A stretch of 42,251 nt of DNA from a virus. A program made the translations under genes and the position numbers. Positions within the stretch are counted from its first letter, which is position 1; every line of letters starts with the position of its first letter. Positions 24,893 through 33,334 of this stretch are shown in pieces. Below the pieces are notes generated by a model. That model made no database searches. It had not been told where the DNA came from and saw only the letters and a list, made by a program, of their open reading frames with translations. Location of the stretch: positions 1 through 42,251 of the IMG/VR virus record IMGVR_UViG_3300020438_000083, one strand, 5' to 3'.

Positions 24893-26673
24893 GATTTGTT
24901 TTTGATATTGAAACTGATGGTTTGCTAGATCAGCTAACTACGATTCATTGTATTGAGATGAGGCACGTTGAGAGCGGTAAAGCATATAGCTTTGCACCTG
25001 GACGTATTAAAGAAGCCATTGATATGCTAGAAAAAGCTACCGAGATAATCGGACACAACATTATCGGCTTTGATATTCCTGCAATACAAAAGATTTACCC
25101 AGACTGGATGCCAAAAGGCACGATCACAGACACTTTAGTGTTGTCTCAGTTGTTGCGTGGTGATTTAAAAAACGAAGACTTTGATTACCATAGAGAGTAC
25201 GGATACGACTGGCCGAAAAATCTATTTGGCAGTCATTCATTAAAAGCCTGGGGTTATCGCCTGGGCGAACATAAACAAGAGTTCCAGACTGATTGGAAAG
25301 AGTGGACGCCTGAGATGTCTGTTTACTGTGCTCAAGACGTTAAAGTTAACCTGGACCTTTATAAACTATTTGAACAGGTCATAAAGGATCGTGAGTGGTC
25401 ACAAGAATCTATTGACTTAGAACATAGAGCGTTTGAATTGTGTAATCGCATAGGCAACAACGGCTGGACGTTTAATGAGACTAAAGCTGCTGACCTGTAT
25501 GGTGAGTTAGCCAGGGAGAGAGCAAAGATTGAAGCCGAGCTACAAACCCTGTTTGAGCCCTGGGAAGTAAGCGAGTGGTTTACGCCTAAAGCTAATAATT
25601 CAAAGTACGGTTATGTTAAAGGCGTTCCGTTTGAGAAAAAGAAAACAATAGAATTTAATCCGCAGTCACGAAGACATATTGAGATATGCCTGAGAAAAAA
25701 ATACAAATGGAAGCCAAAGAAAACTACAGCTAACGGTCACGCACAGATAGACGATGTTGTCCTGAGTGAGCTGCATTACCCGGAAGCAAAGAAGCTTGCC
25801 AGGATGTTTTTAATTAACAAAAGACTTGGTCAGTTAGCTGAAGGCAGCCAGGCATGGTTAAAACTTGTTGGTGAAGATAAAAAGATAAGACATCAGATTG
25901 TACCTTGCGGTACTGTTACCGGGAGAGCTTCGCATAGAAGGCCTAACCTGGCACAGATACCACGAGCAACAGCACCGTATGGAAAACAATGCCGTGAGTT
26001 ATTTACGGTTCCCGATAACTGGGTTCTTTGCGGCTCCGATTTATCTGGCATTGAGTTACGAATGCTTGCTCACTACTTAGCGTTTACTGATGGCGGTGCA
26101 TATGCAGACCAGATATTAAAAGGCGACATACACACATTCAATCAGAAAGCTGCTGGCTTGGATACAAGAGACCAGGCAAAGACTTATATCTATGCACTTT
26201 GCTACGGGGCCGGTGACTCTAAGATGGGCGAGATAGTCGGCGGTACAGCAAAAGACGGTAAGAAATTAAAAGAGAAATTCTTCCAGGGGATGCCAGCGTT
26301 TCGTGAGTTACAGAATGGCGTCCAGGGAGCTGTAAGTCGTGGCTGGTTAAAAAGCTTAGATGGAAGACAGGTAAAACTTAGGTCAGCTCATAGTGCTTTG
26401 AATGCATTACTTCAGTCGGCTGCCGGAGTGATTAGCAAGAAATGGATCTGTTTGATCGATGAGGAGATCCGAAGAAAGGGACTGGGCGGCGAGTGTTACA
26501 TCATGGCCTGGGTACATGACGAAATTCAAATTGCGTGTAAAACACAAGAGGTAGCAGATCATGTCGGTAGAATCACTGGAAGAATGGCGGAAAAAGCTGG
26601 CGAAGCGTATGACTGTAGAATCCCGATCCAATCGGAGTACTCAACAGGACGAACCTGGGCAGATAGCCATTAA
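24889..26673 (+). CDS. DNA polymerase, family A with 3'-5' exonuclease (T7 gp5-like)
   Basis: This 594-residue replicative polymerase has an N-terminal proofreading exonuclease: FDIETDGLL, GHNIIGFDIPAI and YCAQDVKVNLDLY hold the acidic residues. The polymerase domain has motif A GSDLSGIELRMLAHY, motif B QAKTYIYALCYGAGDSKMG and motif C AWVHDEIQIA. GSHSLKAWGYRLGEHK closely matches T7 gp5. It is about 110 residues shorter than T7 gp5 (704). The start overlaps the DUF1289 stop as ATGA, and the last 113 bases are also read in another frame by the next gene. Confidence 0.96.
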   Translation: MRFVFDIETDGLLDQLTTIHCIEMRHVESGKAYSFAPGRIKEAIDMLEKATEIIGHNIIGFDIPAIQKIYPDWMPKGTITDTLVLSQLLRGDLKNEDFDYHREYGYDWPKNLFGSHSLKAWGYRLGEHKQEFQTDWKEWTPEMSVYCAQDVKVNLDLYKLFEQVIKDREWSQESIDLEHRAFELCNRIGNNGWTFNETKAADLYGELARERAKIEAELQTLFEPWEVSEWFTPKANNSKYGYVKGVPFEKKKTIEFNPQSRRHIEICLRKKYKWKPKKTTANGHAQIDDVVLSELHYPEAKKLARMFLINKRLGQLAEGSQAWLKLVGEDKKIRHQIVPCGTVTGRASHRRPNLAQIPRATAPYGKQCRELFTVPDNWVLCGSDLSGIELRMLAHYLAFTDGGAYADQILKGDIHTFNQKAAGLDTRDQAKTYIYALCYGAGDSKMGEIVGGTAKDGKKLKEKFFQGMPAFRELQNGVQGAVSRGWLKSLDGRQVKLRSAHSALNALLQSAAGVISKKWICLIDEEIRRKGLGGECYIMAWVHDEIQIACKTQEVADHVGRITGRMAEKAGEAYDCRIPIQSEYSTGRTWADSH

Positions 26674-26944
26674 AGGCGATCAAAGTTTAGAAGATTTAGC
26701 GTTAATCGTAGTTGCTGCAAGAGTCCAGGAAGTATTGAATGCTTGTTGGCAAGGTACTTTCACAACCAAGTCTGACTTCGCAAGAAGCCATGCTGATTGG
26801 ATAGCCCTGGCTGCTTCGCTAGATTTTATAACAGTTATGGTTTCAGAAACTTCGTTTGGCAGGAACTGGCTAATTACAGAAACAGGTTTAGTGGCATTAG
26901 GAGAAATTGATATTTTATTAGGAGAACATGATTATGAACATTAA
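26561..26944 (+). CDS. Small protein overlapping DNA polymerase, unknown
   Basis: The product is 127 residues. The ATG at 26561 follows AGAGGT at good spacing, so the 113-base overlap with polymerase looks real. A later ATG at 26609 has no clear site. The N-terminal 40 residues, encoded by the overlap, are polar. The rest is a helical domain (VQEVLNACWQGTFTTKSDFARS) that looks conserved in style. Its end overlaps the exonuclease start. Function unknown; placement suggests a replication accessory. Confidence 0.65.
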   Translation: MSVESLEEWRKKLAKRMTVESRSNRSTQQDEPGQIAIKGDQSLEDLALIVVAARVQEVLNACWQGTFTTKSDFARSHADWIALAASLDFITVMVSETSFGRNWLITETGLVALGEIDILLGEHDYEH

Positions 26945-27695
26945 TAAGCTACTGCCTGATGGTCGCATCACCATGCTAATAGACGCAGATATATATTTAT
27001 ACCGGGCCTGCTCAACCACAGAACAAGAGCATGACTGGGGCGATGATGTTTGGTCATTAGCTACTGATCTGAAAGATGCCAAAGATTACTTTGCTAAAAC
27101 AATGAAAGAGTTTCAAAGTGAATTAGACATCGATGATTTTATATTGTGTACGACATCCTCAAACAACTTCCGTAAAGAGGTATTGTCTACATACAAAAGT
27201 AATCGTAAAGCAACAAGAAAGCCAGTAGGCTACAGAGCGTTAGTTGACTGGGCAGTAGAAGAGTATCCATCAATGTCATTGCCCAGGTTAGAGGCTGACG
27301 ATGTTATGGGTATCTTACAAACTTTACCTGGTAAAGAAACTTACATCGTGTCCGATGACAAAGACATGATGACAATACCAGGCAGGCTGTATCAACCACA
27401 AAAACTAATTAAGAAAAACATTAGTGAGACTGAAGCATTTGTATGGTTTCTTCGCCAGACATTAACAGGCGATACGGTGGATGGTTACGCAGGCATTAAA
27501 GGTATAGGACCAAAAAGAGCAGATCAAATAATCAATAGGAGTCCTACCTGGAGAGCTGTTGAGGCTGAGTATATTAAGAATGGATACACTACCGAAGATG
27601 CTAAAGCCCAGGCAAGGTGTGCCAGGATACTCAGATCAGCCGATTACAATTTAGAAACAGAAACAATTAGACTATGGGAGCCAAGCTATGACTGA
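26934..27695 (+). CDS. 5'-3' exonuclease, T7 gp6/FEN-like
   Basis: The product is 253 residues from ATG 26934, nine bases after AGGAG. An in-frame ATG at 26928 is too close to that site. Metal-binding motifs of the flap/5' nuclease family are visible: LIDADIYLYRA, FRKEVLSTYKSNRK, RLEADDVMG, IVSDDKDMM, and a helix-hairpin-helix GIKGIGPKRADQI. In T7 the homologue removes primers and degrades host DNA. It overlaps its neighbours at both ends. Confidence 0.93.
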   Translation: MNINKLLPDGRITMLIDADIYLYRACSTTEQEHDWGDDVWSLATDLKDAKDYFAKTMKEFQSELDIDDFILCTTSSNNFRKEVLSTYKSNRKATRKPVGYRALVDWAVEEYPSMSLPRLEADDVMGILQTLPGKETYIVSDDKDMMTIPGRLYQPQKLIKKNISETEAFVWFLRQTLTGDTVDGYAGIKGIGPKRADQIINRSPTWRAVEAEYIKNGYTTEDAKAQARCARILRSADYNLETETIRLWEPSYD

Positions 27696-27951
27696 TGATC
27701 ATGTTGATAGACCTTACCATTATGCATCTTGGAGGATAGAACCTATCAAGTTCATCATGGCAAACAAGCTACCGTTCTGGCAAGGCAACATTGTTAAGTA
27801 TGCAATGCGAGCAGGTCTCAAAAGTTACCCACACCAAGATTTAATTGAGAGCGAAATCACTGACCTGCTAAAGGTTATCCGGTATGCAGAGATGCGTATA
27901 AACGAACTAGAGGGAAGAGACCCGACCGATGATAATACCACTGAAGAATAA
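27688..27951 (+). CDS. DUF3310 protein
   Basis: The 87-residue product begins DDHVDRPYHYASWRIEPIKF and contains FWQGNIVKYAMRAGLKS and a helical end (DLLKVIRYAEMRINEL). This matches DUF3310, a small family frequent in phage nucleotide and replication operons and sometimes labelled nucleotide-kinase-like. Biochemical function is not established. It overlaps the exonuclease stop by eight bases and the reductase start by 23 bases. Confidence 0.85.
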   Translation: MTDDHVDRPYHYASWRIEPIKFIMANKLPFWQGNIVKYAMRAGLKSYPHQDLIESEITDLLKVIRYAEMRINELEGRDPTDDNTTEE

Positions 27952-29845
27952 GAACTTACCTACTGACTACCAACAGTTTATAGCCACCTCAAGATACTGC
28001 CGATGGATGCCTGAAGAAGGCCGAAGGGAAACCTGGGCAGAAACCGTGGAGCGTTTTGTTAACAACATATTAAGACGTGTTGATTTAACAGAAAAAGAAA
28101 TATGCGAGTGCCGTGATGCAATCCTAAACTTAGATGTGATGCCATCGATGCGAGCAATCATGACAGCAGGCAAGGCCGCTGATCGAGACAACACAAGTAT
28201 CTACAATTGTTCTTACCTGGCTGTTGATAGTCCTCGTGCATTTGATGAGGCAATGTTTATTTTATTATGTGGCACAGGTGTAGGCTTTAGTGTTGAGAAA
28301 GAATATACCAGGAAGCTACCACAAGTGCCTAGCGAGTTCCGTGACAACGGTGACGTGATAGTTGTACCTGATAGTAAAGAAGGCTGGGCCAGGTCATTCC
28401 GTAAGCTTGTCGCCCTGCTCTACACTGGTGATGTTCCAACGTGGGACGTAAGCAAGGTAAGACCATCAGGATCACGCTTGAATACATTTGGTGGACGTGC
28501 CTCTGGTCCTGGACCACTTGAGCAGCTCTTTACATATACAATTGATGTGTTCAAAGGTGCAACAGGTAGGCAGCTAACGCCATTCGAGTGTCACAGCATC
28601 ATGTGCAAGGTTGGTGAGATTGTAGTAGTTGGTGGTGTCCGTAGGTCAGCAATGATTAGCCTGAGTGATCTCCAGGACGATAAGATGAGACTGGCTAAGA
28701 GCGGTAACTGGTGGGATACACGGCCTGAGATGGCCCTGGCAAACAACAGCGTAAGCTTCCATCGTAAGCCCGACATGATGTCCTTCCTGGATGAATGGAC
28801 CGCCCTGGTGAAGAGCGGTAGCGGTGAGCGTGGTATCTTTAATCGTGAGGCCAGCGTTAACCAGGTAGCCAAGTTCAACCGGCGTGACACTAAGCATGAC
28901 TTCGGTACTAACCCATGTAGTGAGATTATCCTACGTCCTAATCAGTTCTGTAACCTCTCTGAGGTAGTTATAAGACAAGGTGACACTGAGGATGACCTTA
29001 AGCGTAAAGTACGCATAGCGACCATTCTAGGCACTGTGCAAGCAACATTCACTAACTTCCCATACTTACGCAAGACCTGGCAAACTAACACTGAACAGGA
29101 AGCCTTGCTCGGCGTATCAATGACGGGGATAATGGATAATGAACTTACTGCAAATCCTACTACAAGCCTGCTTACTGATCTTAGAGACCTGGCTGTGCTG
29201 GTTAATGATGAATACTCTGCTCGCTTTGGAATACAACAGTCTGCAAGCATCACCTGTGTTAAGCCTAGCGGTACTGTTAGCCAGCTTGTTGATTCTGCCT
29301 CTGGTATTCATACACGTCATAGTGAGTATTATGTCCGTACTGTGCGAGGTGATAAGAAAGATCCTCTTACCAGGCTAATGATTGACCAGGGAATACCTGC
29401 CGAGGATTGTGTGATGAAGCCTGACTCAACCGTTGTCTTTAGCTTCCCAGTGAAGTCGCCAGCCAATGCAGTGCTGAGAGACCATAGAACAGCCTTAGAG
29501 CAACTTGAGACATGGAAGCTATACGCTGAGCACTGGTGTGAACATAAGCCCTCAGTGACGATCTCAGTGCGTGACGATGAATGGATGGAAGTCGGAGCCT
29601 GGGTATACAAACACTTTGATCAGATATCAGGCATCAGCTTCCTACCTCATAGCAATCACACATACCAGCAAGCACCCTACCAGGAATGCAATGAGAGCGA
29701 CTATAAAGCCCTCCTGGACACGATGCCGACCAAGGTTGACTGGTTAGCCCTGAGCAACTACGAAGCCGAGGACAACACGTCAGGCAGCCAGACACTAGCC
29801 TGCTCTGGGGATGCTTGTGAAATCGTTGACATAGCTGCTGAGTAG
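27929..29845 (+). CDS. Class II (B12-dependent) ribonucleotide reductase
   Basis: This 638-residue enzyme makes deoxyribonucleotides using adenosylcobalamin, so it needs no oxygen or small subunit. Features of the monomeric triphosphate reductase type are visible: NCSYLAVD (Cys94), GTGVGFSVE, GTNPCSEIILRPNQFCNL (radical-site Cys and Glu), CVKPSGTVSQLV, and a C-terminal redox pair C-x4-C (ACSGDACE). It is shorter than the classic 739-residue enzyme. It ends the replication block, and no class I subunits are present. The host must supply or import cobalamin. Its base composition looks somewhat richer in GC than neighbours. Confidence 0.93.
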   Translation: MIIPLKNKNLPTDYQQFIATSRYCRWMPEEGRRETWAETVERFVNNILRRVDLTEKEICECRDAILNLDVMPSMRAIMTAGKAADRDNTSIYNCSYLAVDSPRAFDEAMFILLCGTGVGFSVEKEYTRKLPQVPSEFRDNGDVIVVPDSKEGWARSFRKLVALLYTGDVPTWDVSKVRPSGSRLNTFGGRASGPGPLEQLFTYTIDVFKGATGRQLTPFECHSIMCKVGEIVVVGGVRRSAMISLSDLQDDKMRLAKSGNWWDTRPEMALANNSVSFHRKPDMMSFLDEWTALVKSGSGERGIFNREASVNQVAKFNRRDTKHDFGTNPCSEIILRPNQFCNLSEVVIRQGDTEDDLKRKVRIATILGTVQATFTNFPYLRKTWQTNTEQEALLGVSMTGIMDNELTANPTTSLLTDLRDLAVLVNDEYSARFGIQQSASITCVKPSGTVSQLVDSASGIHTRHSEYYVRTVRGDKKDPLTRLMIDQGIPAEDCVMKPDSTVVFSFPVKSPANAVLRDHRTALEQLETWKLYAEHWCEHKPSVTISVRDDEWMEVGAWVYKHFDQISGISFLPHSNHTYQQAPYQECNESDYKALLDTMPTKVDWLALSNYEAEDNTSGSQTLACSGDACEIVDIAAE

Positions 29846-29868
29846 TGCAATAACACACTGTCTTGGAA

Positions 29869-29943
29869 TCACACGAGAAAACATTGAGCTTCCACCAGTG
29901 AGACATCAAGGTCTCAAGGAATACATCATTGCGTCTCGTGTGA
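29869..29943. repeat. Inverted repeat after ribonucleotide reductase
   Basis: TCACACGAGA (29869-29878) and TCTCGTGTGA (29934-29943) are perfect complements 55 bases apart. An alternative pair, GGAATCA (29865-29871) with TGATTCC (29949-29955), shares bases with it, so the two pairings exclude each other. There is no T-run, so it is not a standard terminator. Confidence 0.7.
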
Positions 29944-29971
29944 CCCACTGATTCCTTTATCACAAGATAAT

Positions 29972-29985
29972 AATTGTGTCTACCC
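29972..29985 (+). promoter_or_regulatory. Candidate phage RNA polymerase promoter, copy 3 (late)
   Basis: AATTGTGTCTACCC differs from the other two copies at one base (T for C). It begins the late leader upstream of all tail, ejection, packaging and head genes. ATAGGAGATATTG follows, then a small hairpin ATTGCT/AGCAAT. Confidence 0.65.
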
Positions 29986-30071
29986 ATAGGAGATATTGCT
30001 CGCAAGCAATCGCTTGTGATGCAGCGTGTGAAGCTCTGAGGAGGTGATCAGTAGTTGTATCTATTGTTAGT

Positions 30072-30127
30072 CATGAGTGAGCGTATCAAGAGTAAGGCAT
30101 GAGTCAGTCATGAGTTGAATCATGAGT
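30072..30127 (+). repeat. Iteron-like cluster of CATGAGT repeats
   Basis: CATGAGT occurs four times, at 30072-30078, 30098-30104, 30109-30115 and 30121-30127, the last three about one DNA turn apart. The first and last extend to CATGAGTGA. Evenly phased short repeats are typical of protein-binding arrays at origins or operators. Confidence 0.7.
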
Positions 30128-30131
30128 GAAT

Positions 30132-30188
30132 GCCTGGATGAATCGAGGATGGTCTGATGTCCCGATTTGCAGACCAATGAATCCAGGC
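30132..30188 (+). other. Nested two-stem hairpin
   Basis: GCCTGGAT (30132-30139) pairs with ATCCAGGC (30181-30188). Inside it, GGTCTG (30151-30156) pairs with CAGACC (30170-30175) around a 13-base loop. It lies directly after the CATGAGT cluster. It may be a structured RNA or an origin hairpin. Confidence 0.7.
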
Positions 30189-30398
30189 TTCACCATCAAT
30201 TATCACATAATGACTAATGTCTTCGGAAGGGCGGTAAGGATTGGCAGTGGATATTACATCCGTTGACCTCGAGATGCTAGTGATATCAACCACTTAGCTA
30301 GTGTACGCTGATCATCATGCGTTTGAGCAGGGACTCCTGGCTGCATTTGAGGCCCCCATGCCTTAATCTAATCAATCAATTCAAAATAAGAGTTAAAG

Positions 30399-30447
30399 CC
30401 TGGTTGTTGTTATTATTATTATTAGACCTTCTTAAGAGGACACCAGG
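30399..30447 (+). repeat. TTA microsatellite within a stem (CCTGGT/ACCAGG)
   Basis: CCTGGT (30399-30404) can pair with ACCAGG (30442-30447). Between them is a run of TTG and TTA triplets and a CTTAAG palindrome. It lies 37 bases before the first late gene and could shape its leader. Confidence 0.5.
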
Positions 30448-30483
30448 ATTTCAACTAAAGATAAATAGCACAGGTATTAACCA

Positions 30484-30999
30484 ATGGAATCGACAAGCAT
30501 AAATCACATTAGTAGACTGGACGTTACCTCCCCAGGTAACTCCGATGCTATCAACGAGGCCGATAACCATCTTAGATTTATCAAAGCCAGCATCAAGGCT
30601 ACCTTCCCTAACATTATTTACACATCAGGCTCTGCCAGTGAGTATGTTAATGCGACAGCAGCCGAGCTGAATGTCCTAGATGGCTACACAGGAAGCACAG
30701 CCGATTTAAACGTGATAGCTGGGGCTAACGCTAACGGTATGACTTCAGCAAAGCTGACGAACCTGGCAGGCGTCACAGCAACCGCAACCGAGATTAACAA
30801 CATTGCTGGTATTGGTGGCGGCATTGCGACCACCTACGCCACATTAGCTAGTCCTGCGTTAACTGGGACTCCTACTGCTCCAACCCAGGCTACCTCTGAC
30901 AATTCGACTGCAATCGCAACAACGGCATATGTCAAAGCTAACAACCAGGCAATAGCCACATTTGACTCAGCTAACGGCGTTCTACACATCACTGTTTAA
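30484..30999 (+). CDS. Tail fibre-type protein with trimeric-repeat motifs
   Basis: The product is 171 residues. The N-terminus (SRLDVTSPGNSDAINEADNHLRF) resembles virion-attachment ends of marine phage fibres. The middle carries ATAAELNVLDGYTGSTADLN-type repeats, and near the C-terminus is LTGTPTAPTQATSDNS, followed by IATTAYVKA, a widespread fibre motif. It is the first late gene after the promoter at 29972. It could be a short fibre or a fibre base to which others attach. Confidence 0.75.
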   Translation: MESTSINHISRLDVTSPGNSDAINEADNHLRFIKASIKATFPNIIYTSGSASEYVNATAAELNVLDGYTGSTADLNVIAGANANGMTSAKLTNLAGVTATATEINNIAGIGGGIATTYATLASPALTGTPTAPTQATSDNSTAIATTAYVKANNQAIATFDSANGVLHITV

Positions 31000-31016
31000 A
31001 TTTTGAGGACTTCTCT

Positions 31017-33317
31017 ATGGCGGTAATTACAGACGGTCGCTCAAATTTACTAAGGCTTGGCGATGACATCGAAGAGCTTGTTCACAGGCTCCATGTGCCG
31101 AGTGCAGCAATTGATGCTGATCCCCTTAATCTGGGCGATAACGATATATACCCTTCTCAGGGCTATTTAAGCAAAAGACGAGACCTTGGGCTCACTACCT
31201 CTGAGCAGGCCTTTATACCTGACGAGATACATCCTCTAAGACACGTTTTTGTGTTTAGAAAGATAGACGATATCTTGGCCGAGTTTGGCGTAATTCCTAG
31301 CCTATTCGGATCTAATATTCCCCTTAACAATGCAGACCCGGAAGTTACCTATAAAACCGCAAAGTTAGAACAGGAAATTTTGAATCGATGGGGAGATCCT
31401 GAGAGGCTATGGTGGCCTATATCTACCGGGATGAGATACCCGGATGGTCTGGGTGCTCATCAAATGGGAGACGATCTTCAATATGATGGTTGGCAGGGAT
31501 CCCAGTCACCTTTTGGATATGTTAACTCACAAGGCAATCTTGTCGTACCAACGCCTGGTAGTTATAATTACGTTAATAGCACTTATGCTAAAGAAAGAAT
31601 AGCTAAGATTATTGATTATCATCTAGGTCTTCCTCAAGGCACAACCGATTACAGAGAGTACGCTTATAACAAGCATAGCGTTCGTGAGATAGCAGTAAAC
31701 AACCAAACCCGGTGGACAAAGCGTTACGAAAACTTTTCGTTTGTAAAACATAACGACAGAAGAAACGAAGCAGTTACTGACGGGAACGGTGTAGTTACCC
31801 TGCCCAGTACTACTACAACAACAAGAAGCTACACTGAGCAGCGAGCCAGGATGCCTGTAGACAACCAAACCTTTGTTTGGGCTAATTCGACCAGTGGTAA
31901 AGCAAGAAATACACTTGAAGCTTTTTACGGTATTGATGACTCTATTAACAGTACGCCTAAGCGTATTCACAGGATGGTCCAGTCTATTAAAAGAACGAGT
32001 AGTAATTCCAATATAACTACTTATGTAGGTGCTCAGGTAAGCTATCCACCAGAGTATGTTTCAACTGGAGAAACCGCAGTTTATGGCGGCGTCAGAGCAG
32101 ATAATAAAGGCTTCTATGATTTTAAGAATTACACTGGTGTAACCGGTGTAACTCATGTCTCTCAGCAATACGCTCTAGGCATTGTGCAAGCAACTCAAGG
32201 TATATCGCCTGCACTAGATGAGCTTAGTTACTGGCCTTACCCTAACGATGGTTATAACAACTACAGCAACTCACCAGTCGGTGCTGAATGGGCTAACAAC
32301 TTTGCCTGGAAGGACGTTGATTTTAACGACTGGCAATCTTTGAACCACAGTATCGGCGATTATGATGGTGCTGATTTTACACAGATGGCCCCTTTTGGCA
32401 GCAAGAGAGATCATCACTGGACGCATTACAATGCAATGCCTGTTAACACGGTTATTGTATGGGCCTGGGGAGACCTTAGCGATGCAAACAATGATTTAAC
32501 TTTAGTTCCAGAGCATACATCCCATAAAATTAACGGTACAAATGTAAATGCCTCGCACATAGCTCAGTATCACACTATAAACGGTCTTTCCGTTTCAGTA
32601 ATGCACACCAACCTAAGAATATCTGAGATAAACAGGATACAACTACAGGTAAAAATGGGTACTGGTGCTCCCGAAAGAGGCGGCTTTCAGTCTATGAGAT
32701 GCTGCATTGTTCCGGGCAAGTACAATTTAAACACTACGCCTATATTTGAACATAACAAAGACACTGATTTTAGTACCAGGTCTGGAACACACACACCTGA
32801 CTCTTTAAATTCAGATTTAGCCTTATGCAAGCCTCTTAACAATTTGTATTTAATCGGCGGCTCTGAGCGTGATCAAGATGACACCTCGACTAATACACTT
32901 GAAAACGCCTGGTATGCAGGCAGTTACACCCTTGATGGCGGTAAATCTTCTCATAACTTAGCGTATATAAAGAGAAGAGAATGGGCCAGAAGATGGGGAA
33001 CAATTAGAGCCATGAACACTGCCGGTTATCATAAAACTTTGTATGGCCAAAGTGCATCTACCGAAACTGTTCCTGGTATTTCAGCAGCCGGAATGACTGT
33101 AGACCAGGTATACACGAAAACAGATTTTGCTGTTGCTCACACCCAGTTATGGTGTGGCTGTGACTCAGGAAGTTTCAACACGCAAACTAGAAGCTTTAAG
33201 TGGAATTACACAGATAAGTTTGGCGAAGCTTCTGAAGCTGCCGCAAAAACATATTTAGCCCGTATCGGCTGCTGTGTCCTTCTTGAGCCTGACCGAGATC
33301 AGTACCAATCGCTTTAA
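31017..33317 (+). CDS. Large tail or adhesion protein, unknown family
   Basis: The product is 766 residues, rich in Asn, Tyr, Trp and Gly, without membrane segments or a signal peptide. There is a Cys pair near the end (LWCGCDSG) and GCCVLLEPDRDQ close to the C-terminus. It has TTTGAGGA upstream, the same ribosome site as the nozzle gene downstream. It is placed between a fibre gene and the tail nozzle, so it is probably a virion protein, perhaps a host-range adhesin. I do not recognise a domain. Confidence 0.7.
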   Translation: MAVITDGRSNLLRLGDDIEELVHRLHVPSAAIDADPLNLGDNDIYPSQGYLSKRRDLGLTTSEQAFIPDEIHPLRHVFVFRKIDDILAEFGVIPSLFGSNIPLNNADPEVTYKTAKLEQEILNRWGDPERLWWPISTGMRYPDGLGAHQMGDDLQYDGWQGSQSPFGYVNSQGNLVVPTPGSYNYVNSTYAKERIAKIIDYHLGLPQGTTDYREYAYNKHSVREIAVNNQTRWTKRYENFSFVKHNDRRNEAVTDGNGVVTLPSTTTTTRSYTEQRARMPVDNQTFVWANSTSGKARNTLEAFYGIDDSINSTPKRIHRMVQSIKRTSSNSNITTYVGAQVSYPPEYVSTGETAVYGGVRADNKGFYDFKNYTGVTGVTHVSQQYALGIVQATQGISPALDELSYWPYPNDGYNNYSNSPVGAEWANNFAWKDVDFNDWQSLNHSIGDYDGADFTQMAPFGSKRDHHWTHYNAMPVNTVIVWAWGDLSDANNDLTLVPEHTSHKINGTNVNASHIAQYHTINGLSVSVMHTNLRISEINRIQLQVKMGTGAPERGGFQSMRCCIVPGKYNLNTTPIFEHNKDTDFSTRSGTHTPDSLNSDLALCKPLNNLYLIGGSERDQDDTSTNTLENAWYAGSYTLDGGKSSHNLAYIKRREWARRWGTIRAMNTAGYHKTLYGQSASTETVPGISAAGMTVDQVYTKTDFAVAHTQLWCGCDSGSFNTQTRSFKWNYTDKFGEASEAAAKTYLARIGCCVLLEPDRDQYQSL

Positions 33318-33334
33318 CTTTTGAGGATATATAA

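Larger units (their letters stand above)
29846..30483 (+). other. 638-base non-coding regulatory/origin-like region
   Basis: No convincing gene is seen here. A 61-codon frame at 30317-30502 has no ribosome site and a low-complexity Leu run made by TTA repeats. The region holds an inverted repeat, a candidate phage promoter, a cluster of CATGAGT repeats, a nested hairpin and further stems (separate entries). It separates replication genes from late genes and is by far the largest gap in an otherwise tightly packed genome. A replication origin, a late leader RNA or a packaging region are all possible. Confidence 0.75.

Noticed and set aside
30317-30502. 61-codon frame in the late leader with a Leu-rich run
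   Set aside because: It has no ribosome site, the Leu run comes from TTA/TTG microsatellite repeats, and it overlaps the true late gene start at 30484.
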